Shown: positions 23,448 through 34,677, counted from the first letter of the stretch. The stretch: 64,000 nt of DNA from Anniella stebbinsi (GCA_029215795.1 JARDYH010000005.1:30634001-30698000); one strand, 5' to 3'. The notes: generated by a model from the sequence alone, not told the origin. Numbers and translations: made by a program.

Positions 23448-23629
23448 GAACTGAGGTAGGCGGGACCCTGAGCATGCGCGGTAGGACGGTGGGGGGGAGG
23501 GGTTCCCGCCTAAAATCCTAGCTAGTTAGAAGTTTCCCGAAGCGAGCTCGGCGCCGGCGCGAGCCCATATGTGTGACTGCACAGATGACCACTCGAAGAA
23601 CTACAGTTACAGGTAAGCAACCTGCATTT
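23448..23629 (-). repeat. DIRS right inverted terminal repeat
   Basis: The 182 bp are the inverted counterpart of the 153-bp left repeat, but with 29 more bases at the outer edge (roughly 23601-23629). That extra piece is matched only by the internal complementary region. This asymmetry is a normal DIRS feature. Confidence 0.93.
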
Positions 23630-24194
23630 CTGACTATTCTGGAAGCCTCTGCAAAGCAAAATCCATATGGACATGGCATTCTTTATTTTTTGTGGAAAAT
23701 CTGCTATGTTGTGGTAAACTGACCATTGGGTGACAAATTATTTGAGTTCTTTGGTAGCCCCTCTGGGACCAATATAGCAAGCATGTATTCCTCACTATTT
23801 TTGGTAAGGAGGAAAAATTGTGAAAATTTGTAAGAAAAAACATTAAGAAAAATGGAAGAAATGACAGCGGATAATATACGTCAAAATATATAAATAGGTA
23901 TCCGTATTTATCTGTATTATTTTGGTGCCCATTTGATGGGAAGCTGAAGACATTTTTTTCAAGGCAACTTCTCCTTCAGAGGGGGTAGGGAATCCTAAGC
24001 TTCCATTATCGTTCTGAAAAAATGTATTTACACATTTATGACTTGGGCAGGAAACAGCAGTCAGCAAAGACAGTGCCTTTTTCAAAGCAGAATTACTGCA
24101 GGTTCTCAGAGTGCAAGAACTCTTGGAGCACAACGGGTTGCTTTTGCAAGCCCTTGTGGCCAATAGAAATAAGACATCCATACATTTAGCCCTA

Positions 24195-24290
24195 CATTGA
24201 TTTTTCTAGTAAATCTTAGACATCTCGGAGAGCCACCCAGAGAGCTTCAGCTATGGGGCAATATAGACATGTTTATAATAATAATATTAA
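24195..24290 (+). mobile_element. LINE 3' tail fragment
   Basis: CGGAGAGCCACCCAGAGAGCTTCAGCTATGGGGCAATATAGA followed by ATAATAATATTAAT is a typical reptile non-LTR retrotransposon 3' terminus with its simple-repeat tail. A sister copy lies at 55712-55772. Confidence 0.65.
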
Positions 24291-24304
24291 TCTCATTTGG
24301 TTAG

Positions 24305-24338
24305 CTAATAGAGAAAGATTAGCATCTTTCTCTATTAG
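24305..24338. repeat. Perfect 15-bp palindrome
   Basis: CTAATAGAGAAAGAT, a four-base TAGC loop, and the exact reverse complement. It lies just after a LINE tail. Confidence 0.9.
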
Positions 24339-25172
24339 TCTGCTGAATCTGCTACCACAGCATTGCACAAAAACCCTCTATCCCTCAATCACATTACATT
24401 CATCCTGTTGTAACGAATATAACACTTAAAAGGGAATAGGAAAATCCTCAAGCTTACAACATTTGTCTGCTCTCCCAGACTTTGATAGCCCCTATAACTT
24501 CCCCATTCTTGCTCACTGGTGAGCATTCTCAGCCCCAGCAATACTATTGGCATGCTACAAATAAATGTCAAATATTCTTTGGGGATATCCAGCTAAATTG
24601 AGAACCATATTATTTACCTACAAAAAGTAGTTTGATCTCTTCTTATAATTCCTCTTCTTTTCATGCCACACTCAACTGATACCCAGTGTGACTACTAATT
24701 AGCAACTAAAACAGATAGTAGAAGAAAACTATAATTAACAGTGCTAGGTTCATGGGTTGATGGACCTTCAGTAGTTATGTGGGTACATTAGAGAGAAAAG
24801 TGTATGTATAACATGAAGATTGCATACCTAAGATAATTACCCTTGTGAAGAGTGGATATGTAGGTAGGGCTGTATATGTACTGCAGTTCTGTGTAAACAA
24901 AGGCAAAACACATAATCTGGTAATGTGCCTAAAGTTCTTCTTACTGAAAATGTTAAGTTTTCCTTTGGAAAACCAAGCAAGTTTCCAGCCCTCATGGTTG
25001 TGAAGAAAAGCTTGAAACTATTGGGGCAGTGACTGCTGGAATAGCTAGTCCCTTTATTCAGAAGTGCTTTCCAGGCATCAAAGGTTAAGACTTCAAGGCT
25101 TAACTTGCTGTCCCTCCCAATGGCTAGCAGAAGCAAAATACATTATGCAAGATAGAAAAAGGCTCTATTGCA

Positions 25173-25174
<2 letters not shown>

Positions 25175-25208
<34 letters not shown>

Positions 25209-25269
25209 AATAAATAACAACAACAACAACAACAACAACAATAATAATAATAATAATAATAATAATAAT
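25175..25269. repeat. Compound (AAT)n(AAAT)n(AAC)n(AAT)n microsatellite
   Basis: Four successive A-rich short repeats without interruption. Another short run of the same style (GATGAT) lies at 25745-25772. Confidence 0.95.
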
Positions 25270-25791
25270 TGTCCCCAGGATGGTTTGAAGGCAAATGATC
25301 TAACAACTTTGGCTGGTCCAGGGTGGATTGGTTTAAATCAGGGCAGTTTAAATCATGATTTAAAATCACCAAGAGAAAACCCAGGTTATTTAAATCATTG
25401 ATAGAAATCTGACCACTCAAACACATTAGTTTACAACTCAATATAGCATTTTACAACATCAAGGAGGGATTATTCCCATATAGCATCTCTCTTTCTTCCA
25501 GAAGCCATAACAGTTTTTGTGCAATAAAAGTGTGAGAGAACATAGGAACTGTCCTATCTTTTTCTTTCCAGCTAACTCCAATGTTCCTTTCCACTCCACC
25601 TCTGACTGTGTTACCAATACTGTCTCTTAAGCGCTAACTGACTCCTCTGTCTTGCACCACCACATAAGCAAGTTATATTTTTTGCTTACAGATATTTTTA
25701 AAATATGGTAAGCAGTATATGCATCTATTAATCAACAACAACAACGATGATGATAATGATGATGATGATAATAAGCACAGAAAAAAAACCT

Positions 25792-25925
25792 AGAAAGCTG
25801 CTTTACAACTGAGGCAGACCTTGGGTCCATTTAGTCCAGTACTGTCAACACTGACTTGGCAGGGCTCTCCAGGGTTTCAGCAGGATTCTACCCTAGCCCT
25901 CCTTCCCCCCAGCAATAGGGAATAT
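25792..25925 (-). mobile_element. tRNA-derived SINE, truncated copy
   Basis: It matches the body and tail of the SINE at 28-222 (AGAAAGCTGCTTTA ... TTTAGTCCAGTACTGTCAACACTGAC ... GGGCTCTCCAGGGTTTCAG). The tRNA-like head is missing or too diverged to recognise. Confidence 0.7.
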
Positions 25926-25965
25926 AGCCATACTTGAGAATATTAAGTTGCCCCACATATTGACC

Positions 25966-26345
25966 TTGTTTGCACAATCAAACGATCTGTAGTTAACAAA
26001 TAAACCATGTTTTGTTTGTGAGTGTGTGGGAGCGAACGAGCATGTTGATTCTCACACGCTCCCACTTTCCTAAACAACCCAGGAATGTCCTGTTCCTTGG
26101 CTATTTTGTGATGTCCAAATCTGAAATCTGGGTGGTTTATTGGTTAAACCCAGAGTTAACCCTACAATTACCCATGGTTTGTTTTGGGGTTAACTCTGGA
26201 TTGTTCAGCCTATAAACAACCAAGAGTTCCTGGGTTCAGACATAACGATAACCCAGGAACTGGGTTGTTTAGGAACGCAAAAGCACTGAGTGTGCAGGAA
26301 ACAGTGTGTATGCTCATGGGCACAGCTATGAGTTAAACAATCCAG
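25966..26345. repeat. Probable non-autonomous DNA transposon with AACCCAGG/CCTGGGTT words
   Basis: Inverted words are spread over the stretch: AAACAACCCAGGAA against TTCCTGGGTT and AACCCAGGAACTGGGTTG, and GGTTAAACCCAGAGTTAACC against GGGGTTAACTCTGGATTGTT. A related layout occurs at 50870-51270. It has no ORF of note. The limits are approximate. Confidence 0.4.
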
Positions 26346-27329
26346 TTAGCCATTACATGTTAGTTTTCAAACTGTATTACTTGAAAGCTTATGTGAAGTT
26401 GCTTAATGTGGGGATCAATAGCGCTCAAAAAGTTCCTTGAAAGACAACTTGCCCATCATTACCAATCTTTCTCTGTAATGTTTGTAGTGCTGGGAGATCA
26501 TTGATTGTGTCAATGAGGTATTCCTTCTATTCATTTAGGTAACAATGAAGCTTGGCTAGTACTTTGTGAGGACAGGATGTGCACCCTAGAACATGCCTCA
26601 GAAACCATAACGTGTAGTAATTCCTTGGCAGACACGTCAATTTTGAAAGTGTTCCTTAAAAGACATGGATCTAAGCAATTATGTTATCACTTAAACTGGC
26701 AATATCATCACTCATGCTAACCATCCCCATCCTGGAGTCTTGGTCCTCCCAAATTGTAAACATCTGTAAACATATGATTTCTAAGTCAGACAGCGTTGTG
26801 TGAAATAACCCATTCCTCTGTTGTTTTGTTTTACATATGGCCTGTTTCTTAAAAATAGCAGATCCTAATTGTTCACTCAAAAAGGTCATTGACTTCTAAA
26901 AGAGCTCGTTTCCCTTCCCACATCCAAACAAGGCTTTGTAATTTTTTTGTGTTTGAGTGCTTTGTTTTCCTTAGATCGAAGACTATTAGGAATTAGATTT
27001 TATGTATTCTGGTCTGTTTCTTATTTGATTCAAGTTTGTTTCTTGTTCTTTTTTTTAAAAAAAATATAAGGATGAGGGCTATAAGTAACTGGCAGAGCAG
27101 ATGTTCCCTGGGTATATTTTCTCCCCAAATTCTTTTTTCACCATATCCTCCTTCTCAGAACATGAATAGCCTGTGCTTATCCAATTTAAGGTCTTTTAAA
27201 CCTTTAAAACTGTAAAATGTTTGAGACTAAGGACCACCTGCACTCATAGCAATCTGCCTGAGCCTTGTGATGGGCACCTGAGCCCTTGATCTCTGGTCCT
27301 CTAACAAGAGCTGTTAAATTGGTTAGTCC

Positions 27330-27604
27330 TGGGGATAGGCTCTTGTATCTTTAACAGTTCTGTAGAACAAGGAATTTTAGCAGGTATGGTGAAATTCCCT
27401 CTTCATCACAACAATTAAAGGTGCAGGAGTATAGCTAGACTGACCAGATACAAAAGAAGGCAGGGCTCTGTCAGCTTTGTTGTGATGAAGAGGGAATTTC
27501 ACCAGGTGCTGCATGCATACAAATGACACCTGCTGAAATTCCCTTTTCTATACAACTGTTAAAGATACAGGAGCCCTGTCCTCCTTTCCATACGGTCATC
27601 CTAG
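27330..27604. mobile_element. Palindromic MITE (hAT-like, ends in GGTCATCCTAG)
   Basis: The element folds into a long imperfect hairpin. TTGTATCTTTAACAGTT and GAAATTCCCTCTTCATCACAAC on the left are answered by TTGTTGTGATGAAGAGGGAATTTC and AACTGTTAAAGATACAGGAG on the right. The right end reads CCTGTCCTCCTTTCCATACGGTCATCCTAG, a form that is very common in sauropsid genomes. The left terminus is eroded. It has no coding capacity. Confidence 0.75.
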
Positions 27605-27609
27605 TAGTG

Positions 27610-27868
27610 ACCCTGTCACTTCAGAACTCTCTTCCCAGGAAAATACGCATGGACCCCTCTCTGTTGGTCTTTAGGAGAACCCTAAGAACTTTTTTATTCC
27701 AGTCAGCTTTTTAATGATTTTTAGAGTTCGTTCTATAACCATTTTATCTGCTAGAATTTTATATTTTTTATTTGATTGTTTTGGTGTTTTAATTGGCATT
27801 GGTTACTGTAAGCCCCCTGTGAGGGCTGTCATCCTAAAGGGTTGAGTATTAAATCTATTAAATACTTT
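27610..27868 (+). pseudogene. L2-like LINE C-terminal relic plus 3' tail
   Basis: A short frame reads LQNSLPRKIRMDPSLLVF and then RRTLRTFLFQSAF, the usual last segment of L2-like reverse transcriptases, and ends at a stop near 27712. The following TGTAAGCCCCCTGTGAGGGC ... GTATTAAATCTATTAAATA is the matching 3' tail. The element is strongly 5'-truncated. Confidence 0.65.
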
Positions 27869-28624
27869 TTTATGCAGGAATAAATTGAACCTTGCTGCAA
27901 ATGTTTTTGCAGAGACTATTCATTCTCCCCCAGCACCAACTGCTTCTCTTGGGTTGCTTCTCTGTCCAACTTCCTCCTCTACTGCTTGATCAGGTTTTTT
28001 TTTAACCTTGGCACTCTTTTTCCTCTAAAGAACCAGGAAGGAGGACGTATATGCAACCGCTATAGCACTGCTATGGTGGAAAAAGCATTGCAGGGTTATC
28101 CAATCTGTCCCTCACAGATTGGAGGGCTGGGAAATGCAGCTGAGGTAGCTCTGCTGTTCTAGTGATGACATAAATTGCTACCTGTCTGCTCGGCCAGAAG
28201 CTATGTATATTTTCTCATGGTAACAGAATGCAGCTTGCATATACTTGAGCCACTCTGTCAGTTGCTGTTTATGGTGTTGATGTGAATATAGTGACTCAGT
28301 GATCAATTACTTCATGTGTAGCGAGTTTGGGTGAAAGATAGTAGTCTCCAAATCTTGCTTAAATGTGCATACATTTAGTGAGCACATGCAGTGTGTGCTT
28401 TAGCATAAAAAAGTGGGGAAGTTTTCATTCATTTTGGTCTGAACAATTGGCTGTATGAATGCATATAAATCCAGCAGCATTGTGAAAATTGTTCTTGAGC
28501 TGGGCTACTGTCCTAATAAGTGTTTTAAGGTCAGGACGGCCCTCGATTTCCTCTTTTACCTTTGGTTCATCCCCCTCTCTCCTCTGAGTCTTATAACTCC
28601 TACATGTGTGTCAAGAGACACATA

Positions 28625-29117
28625 GGCTCAGTTCAGACAACACGTTAGTTGAAGTTTTTTGGGGTACTCCCCACACAACATGTTCTAACTCCACAGTTGT
28701 GTGACTGTGGGCTAACATGGAGTTAAGTAAAAGTCAACACGACATTTGATTGGCAGTTCCTCCGCCCTCTTTCCTCCCCTAGTCCTTCCATTGCTGTGAA
28801 AAAACGATCCTGGCGGCAATCCTAGAGCTGCACTCCCTCCTTTCGCCGCTTTTGCCAGAGAACTCTGTAGCCAGTGGGAAAGGTCAACTCAACGCAACAA
28901 AAAACTCCACAGAGCCTGGCACACAACACGCAACACAACTGTTGGGCAGGAACTCTCCTCTGCACAATTTGGATATTCTGCATGGTGTGTTTTCCAAAAG
29001 AACTCCACTGTTGCGTAGAGTTTTCCCACGAGACAACACATTTCTCAACGGTGGTGTAAAAACTCCACCATGGAGTTCTAAAACCACTGTTGAGAAATGT
29101 GTTGTCTGAACTGAGTC
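28625..29117. mobile_element. TIR-bearing non-autonomous transposon (CAGTTCAGACAACAC family)
   Basis: The left end GGCTCAGTTCAGACAACACG and the right end (reverse complement GACTCAGTTCAGACAACACA) form a 19-bp terminal inverted repeat. Just inside lies GTACTCCCCACACAACATG, present letter for letter near 58033 in another element, which ties the two together as a family. Further internal inverted words (CTCCACAGTTGTGTG, CAACGGTGGTG, ACCACTGTTGAG) are present. The open frames here have no domain. Confidence 0.7.
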
Positions 29118-29609
29118 ATGGAGTCAACCAAAGCCAGCCTTCGGGGATGTTCTGGGCTGGATGCTACTCATCGCCTGCCAGTTGGCTATCCCTGTTCTAG
29201 ACCATTGCTGAAAATTATTGCACATTCCTTGGTGCTGGCAACTAATTTTTAAACATCAGGCTGACATTGGGTTGAATACGTATTTCATATTATTAGGCAG
29301 CACTGTATAACGTATATAGGGACACAGGCATCCAGGCTTCAGGGATTTTTCTCTTTTCCTCCCCTTATTTTCAAAGCTCCTTTTGTGGACATTTATGCAG
29401 TCTGTTTTTTAAAACCTCATTAGAGGAAATCCCACAACTTGCTATACTTGTGCAAGATTTTGTTTGAAGAATTTTCTGGCTGTCAATTTCTAATTTTCAT
29501 GCAAAGGTCCCAAGTTGTTACTGTGCAGTTAGCTGATGGTTAATGCCAATAGAGATTTTTAACACTGGCCATTTTCCTTGACTTTTGTCTTTTAAAAATA
29601 TTCCTACAG

Positions 29610-29738
29610 GGGCTGATCTAGGTGTTCAGAAGGAACCCCGAAACCAGACACCTGCTCCATCTGCAGCTCCAGCACCATCTTCATCTAAGTATCACCGGGC
29701 ACGCTCTGGGGGAGCCAGAGATGAACGCTATCGATCTG
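29610..29738 (+). CDS. DIP2B: DIP2B exon (DMAP1-binding-type N-terminal region)
   Basis: The exon has an acceptor at TTCCTACAG and a donor GGTAAGG. It is 129 nt, 43 codons, with phase 1 at both ends. The translation includes VQKEPRNQTPAPSAAPAP and ends SGGARDERYRS, the hallmark wording of vertebrate DIP2B. In this family the N-terminal part carries a DMAP1-binding-type domain, and DIP2 proteins have been linked to DNA methylation factors, acetyl-CoA/lipid metabolism and neuronal development. The split Asp codon at its end is completed by the next exon. DIP2A and DIP2C differ clearly in this segment. Confidence 0.95.
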
Positions 29739-31770
29739 GTAAGGATGCTACAAATTCATCTGAGAAACAAAGTTAATCCCACCCCCACCGATTTGGAAAA
29801 GGCTGTGGTCCATATCCTCCTTCAGAGTTTATTACTGGTATCTAGGACAGTCACACTCTAAAAGGGTTTGTGCCAAATACACCTCACTTTTGTGGTCCTA
29901 CATGTGCTACAAGACTAATGCTAGGGAATTTTCATTGTTGGAAATGTAATAAAGTTCAGAATTGGCCGGGTTAACCAGATTAAAAGAGAGCTAAGGGCAT
30001 CCTATCCATTGTCATTTATTCTTGAGCCCAGTCCATCATGGTGAGGAAACGCCTATTGCTACTAGTTCTTCTTTGCATTTATTACTTCATGGCTGTCATT
30101 GCATCCTCTGTTTGGCATATTTTGAAAGTATTTTCAGTACAGTATAATAGAGGGCTATATGTATGCTTTGCTGCAGCACCTCTAGAAATACTTAAAAGTT
30201 TTTTGTTAGTAGCAACCATGTGCTAGGCCTTTCTGGCCTGGGGCTCCTACAACAAGGAACATGATATTGGATGATGTAGAGAAGTGCCCAGATTTTGCTT
30301 GGGAAGACTTGGGTAGGTTCTGTTCAGGTTCAGGATCTGACTGGTGAACATATTTGAAATTGGGGAGAAAGGGTTCTTAGCTTTAGTGTTGTGTGATTGT
30401 TCTGTGCTTGCAGGTAGCTTTCACTGATGCACCTGCTCCATCCTACTGGCACATAGCCAACATTGGCCACTACTGTATAAACTGTAACTCATTTTTTTTT
30501 ATTATTTTACTTTGTAGTAAAATCACCAACCAGTCTGGGAAAATTCATTTTCAAACTCAAATGTACTCAAACCTTCAGCATATATAAGTGTTTTTCCATC
30601 TTTCTCAGTAAGATGGTCTTCTGCCACCATATGTCCCCTCTTATTGTGCTTCAGAAGAAAAGTGATAGTTGAAATGTATGAATCATGCCAACACTGTTTT
30701 ATTTGTAGCATCGAACTATTGTCCTTGTCCAGATGAGTCACGTTCAGTAGGTGGCACTTACAGCATGGACTGTGTTATTTTTACCTGACCTCCTGCAGGC
30801 TGATCCCCCAGTCCTTGTCAACTTGCTGAAATGGCCCTTCCAGAGTGCAGTGTTCCAATGAGTGCAGGCTGCTGCTGAACTCACAAAGCTGTTCTAGGCC
30901 TTTGAGACCCAAAGGATAAATTATGTTCAAAGTGTGATAGTCAAATTTGCCCTCAGTAGATTTTTTTGCAACAGATCCTGGGAGGAAATCTGCCAGACGT
31001 AGATACAATTTTTTTTATTCCCCCTCCCCCCCCAGAAAAGGAGATGGATACAGCCTGGTGATCAGTACAGGAGATGACTTGAGGTTTATGGGTTATATGA
31101 CTCATCAGCCATGCTTGTTGTTTTAGCTTTGTGCAAATTACTGAACTTCTTTCTCCTGCTCTTTGAGCAGCAAAAATGCCATGCCTTTGGGTGGAGTTCT
31201 AAGGCTTCAAATTGTTTATTTGATATTTTGGGACTGGTAACAAAAGCGGAACTCACATCTGTACTGGCATATCTCCTGTTTGGGTGTGGGATTTAAGTTC
31301 GAGATAGTTACTGGATGAAAGGGCACAGAGCTGGTGTTGAACCATATTCTGGGGCCTGTTCCATCTCTGAATGCAGATATAGTAGGATGTGTAGACCAGG
31401 GGTAGCATAAAGTAGATCTCTGGATGTTTTGGACATCAACTCCCAACATTCCTGACCACTGGCCATGCTGGCAGCGGCTTCTAGGAGTTGAAATGCAAAA
31501 TATCTGGAGAGCTACCTTCTGTCCACCTCTGGTGTAGACTGAGTTGATTAAAAAAAGAGGCATACAGAGACACTTTTTGTTTTCTAGATAATATCCCTGC
31601 TGTAGTTGCATTTTTCCAAAATTGGCAATATGGGTGCTGAATCCCATCATGTGATATTACATTTTCCAGAAATTTTGAAGTCATGGGGGAATAACTCAGA
31701 TTCTTCCCCCATGGGCTTTCCAGGGGAAATGAACATTTTGGGAAAAGTAAAAAAATATGTAATATTTTGG

Positions 31771-31843
31771 GTGTATCCAATGTTAGTCCTACTTATAAAT
31801 GAATGGAACTTAGATTAGGCTAACATTGGATACAACCCACCTC
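31771..31843. mobile_element. Short hairpin MITE
   Basis: TGGGTGTATCCAATGTTAG on the left is answered by CTAACATTGGATACAACCCA on the right, with about 35 bp between. It sits inside an AT-rich repeat that shares words with 13634-14325 and 15940-16190, so it appears to be nested. A fragment of a similar family (GGATTGCAGCC at 37640-37660) occurs elsewhere. Confidence 0.7.
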
Positions 31844-32024
31844 CATTTTAGTGCTCTTTACAGATCTGAAGTAACTTTGTTATGTTCGGAACATAAAATG
31901 AATTATGCATAACTGTATTCATAAAATCATCATGAAAATTTAAAACATTTGAAGAAAACTTAGTAATTTTCTAATTATTATCTGAATAAACTATACTTTA
32001 AAATTGAATAACTCATCCCTATTT

Positions 32025-32025
<1 letters not shown>

Positions 32026-32081
<56 letters not shown>
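32026..32081. repeat. Compound (GT)n(GA)n microsatellite
   Basis: About 14 GT units run straight into about 13 GA units. It lies about 760 bp upstream of an exon. Confidence 0.96.
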
Positions 32082-32085
<4 letters not shown>

Positions 32086-32842
32086 TCAGGATACTCACCT
32101 GAAAAAAAGTTAATTACTACTTTGAAAATGCTCTACGTGATATTTTTCTATTCATTATATTATTAAAGGGTTGTATCCAGAGTGCATCTTCTGCGAACAG
32201 AAGAGTTTCTTCCATTCATGGAAGAGACTGAGATCCAACAGAGGCTCTTACTGCAGGATAGAGGCGAGCTTTTCCAATTCCCCCTGCAGCCCTTAGTGCC
32301 ACCACTGTGTTGTTCCAGAAGCTTCCCCAGGTCTCTAGAGCAGCTTTTCTGGGGGTAAAGGAGGCTGAAGGACTAATCAGCAAAAATTCTTCCACCCACT
32401 CCCCGTGTCCAAAAAAGGAGAAACTCTGAATTCAAGCCAATAAATTTATGGAACAATGCATTTTTAGAAAGTTTCTATGAGAAAAGATAGCAGGGAAAAA
32501 AATCTGTTCTAGAACAGTTTCACCCCAACTTCATTGGTTGAGGATCCTCCCATGTTACATGAAATCAGCCTTATTTCTTGAGCTGGCCTAAAGGCTAGGA
32601 AGGCTAAGTGCGTCACACTTATGAAGGATGTGATTAGAAAAAGCAAATCAGAGCAAGTTGAGGTGCACAGTTTTGGTCAGTTTTGTGACATTTGCAAGTA
32701 TGTCTGGCCTTGCTAAATGGCTCCATGGCAGCATTTGTTACACAGCTACAGAAGGATAACTCAGTTCAGGATATATTTAGGGCCTCTTCTCCTACCATGC
32801 AGAATTCTGGTGTACTTACTGTTTTCCCCTCCCATTTATCAG

Positions 32843-32968
32843 ATATCCACACCGAGGCGGTGCAAGCAGCACTGGCAAAACACAAGGAACAGAAGATGGC
32901 CCTGCCCATGCCAACAAAAAGACGGTCTACATTTGTACAGTCTCCAGCTGATGCCTGCACGCCTCCAG
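32843..32968 (+). CDS. DIP2B: DIP2B exon (TEAVQAALAKHKEQKMALPM block)
   Basis: The acceptor is CCCATTTATCAG and the donor GGTTAGAG. It is 126 nt, phase 1 to phase 1. It encodes TEAVQAALAKHKEQKMALPM and then RRSTFVQSPADACTPP, nearly invariant in vertebrate DIP2B. The first Asp codon is shared with the exon at 29610. It completes the N-terminal conserved region before the Ser-rich linker. Confidence 0.97.
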
Positions 32969-33749
32969 GTTAGAGATCAACCAACATCTGATGCTTGACT
33001 TTCTTACTGAGAACTTGAATTTGTGGCTGCTTTATCACACCTGAGCCACAGTTAGGGAATTCTTTTTTTTTTTAATTACTGAAAATTTTATTTTCCCAAA
33101 TTTGTTGCTAGCCTTTGCTTTAAAAAGAGGTGAAAGCTATTTACCTTTCATGAATCTCTGAAATGAAAAAAAAATGTGTATGCTTTGCTATATCATCTTG
33201 TCCCATAATTTTCCTCCAGAGGAGTTGAAGTTTGCAAATTCGTACTGAAAATTAAAACATTTGTGACTTATAGTTATCCGTTCAAGTGCTGGACTTGTTT
33301 TGAATGGTGGAGCTGAGCCCTACTACTTCTGAAGGAATAGTAAAGAAAGGAGTCCCCCGAGTGTGTGCAGAGTTGATTTTTCTTAATGCTGTCCTCATCG
33401 GAATATATTGGATCCATTTGCAGGGCTTTCACGTTGCAGGATTGGGATTCCAGGCACACTTGTACATGAACATCCATCTTTTAAAAACTTAAGCATAGCT
33501 ACTGATACAGTGGCTGGCATTACATGATTATATGGAGATTCCTATTTATAGAGAGAGTGGCCTGCGGGATTCCCTATATGCTGAGATCTCCAGTAAACAA
33601 AGCATCCTGGTGCAGATTCTGGTGGTTTTGCTATCAAAAATTAATGAGCGCATGTTTCTCTTTCTTGGATTTGGTTCTACCTTTCCTGACTTGTGATATA
33701 CATTCTAGCTGAGCTTCTATTATTGTGGTTTTGATTAACCCCCCCTCCC

Positions 33750-34480
33750 CAAGTATTCTGGAGAGATTTGACTTTCTTGACTTTCCTTTTCAACCTCCTT
33801 TTTATGAATGCCCTCTTATTTGAGAAGTTGACTCTTCGGAGTCAAATGTGTCTGTGTTGGACTTCCTTGGCAATTTTCCAGTTACGTATAAATTAACTTA
33901 TGTACCACTCCCATCCCTGTTTCCAGTTTGTTCAACAACATTTACATGTTTCACTTGGTCCTGGGCACTATTTAGGATTAAGTCCAGAGCTGCCTCCTTT
34001 CTGGTTGGTTCCATGACCAACTGTTTGAGGGCACAGTCATTAAGGATAACTAGAAATGTTATCTCCGTAGTGATTGAAACATTCATTTATCCAGCCTGTA
34101 TGAGGGTAATTAAAATCACCCAGTACTGCAACCCTTTCTCTTTTAGATGCCTCCGTGATTTCATTCTCCATCTCAAGAGCACCCTGATCATTTTGGTCTG
34201 GGGAATGATAGGAGGTTCCCAGTACTAAATTACTGTTGGGACTTGGTGTTGTCTCCCACAGTGATTTTGTGAAGTGTGCCCCTTTTGAGTGTTCTAGTTT
34301 GTTTGACGCCATGCCCTCTTTGACATACAGAGCAACCATATCCCACTGGCTCCCTTCATTCTGCTGAGTTTTAGTTTTGTCCAATCTGTCTATATTCTTC
34401 TTTAAAATGAAGCATTCCAACTCCCTTATCTTCACTTGGAGGCTTCTAGCATTAGCATAGGAACACCCGTACCCAAAGTC
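33750..34480 (-). pseudogene. CR1 LINE relic, endonuclease domain of ORF2
   Basis: The minus strand reads ANARSLQVKIRELECFI, VALYVKEGMASNKLEHSK, GTSYHSPDQND and VAVLGDFNYPHTGWIN in order. These match the apurinic endonuclease domain of CR1 ORF2 (NARSL-NK--EL, VALYV, YR-P, GDFN-P). A second frame further on reads LKQLVMEPTRKEAALDLIL, the next CR1 block (VVEEPTR--ALLDLVL). The change of frame and an internal loss around the EN active-site region show it is long dead. The RT domain is absent. Confidence 0.85.
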
Positions 34481-34677
34481 TCTCTCTAAATTTCCATTGT
34501 GGCCTTTGAGCCTCCGTGACTTGCTATTATGTTTTACTTTATACTCATGGTCTATTTCTACCCTGCCCACATTTGGGCAAACACATTGAAATACTGGTGT
34601 TTCAAGATGTATGTTCATTTGTGTATACACCCATGCTTTATATATTTGATGCAAGATCCTTTATGGTATACCCAGGC

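Larger units (their letters stand above)
17814..23629 (+). mobile_element. DIRS-type tyrosine-recombinase retrotransposon, structurally complete (5.8 kb)
   Basis: This element has all the hallmarks of a DIRS retrotransposon: inverted terminal repeats, an internal complementary region that joins the outer ends of both, and gag, RT/RNase H/methyltransferase-like and tyrosine-recombinase ORFs. DIRS elements are thought to replicate through a circular intermediate and to insert by recombination, so they leave no target-site duplication. None is visible here beyond the shared TTT at each end. GC and CpG content are much higher than in the flanks, and the long frames are uninterrupted, so the insertion looks young. 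It lies in sense inside the presumed DIP2B intron, about 6 kb upstream of the exon at 29610. The recombinase shows a substitution at its expected nucleophile (see that entry). Confidence 0.95.
1..29609 (+). other. DIP2B: Intron (or upstream) sequence before the first visible DIP2B exon
   Basis: This stretch ends at a splice acceptor (polypyrimidine-AG at 29601-29609). The exon that follows starts with two bases of a split codon, so at least one coding exon must lie upstream. I looked for the expected preceding coding segment of a DIP2 protein (the ITQKGYEKK-type motif) and did not see it here, so the whole stretch is probably one intron. Apart from the repeats listed separately, 223-1858, 3625-6320, 9481-13625, 21-kb-flanking DNA up to 17813 and 26350-27329 show no gene I can support. 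9000-9480 is a GC-richer block that may be an old LTR or other repeat, but I could not classify it. Confidence 0.7.
29739..32842 (+). other. DIP2B: DIP2B intron
   Basis: A GT-AG intron of 3.1 kb. It holds the hairpin element at 31771-31843 inside an AT-rich repeat copy (about 31650-31990) and a GT/GA microsatellite (32026-32081). No other gene is seen. Open frames at 30038, 31216 and 31481 lack any recognisable domain. Confidence 0.9.

Noticed and set aside
28852..29109. Overlapping short frames on both strands
   Set aside because: They are located inside a TIR-bearing miniature element.
34040..34654. A 204-aa minus-strand frame as a host gene
   Set aside because: Its content matches the CR1 endonuclease domain with frameshifts, so it is a retrotransposon relic.
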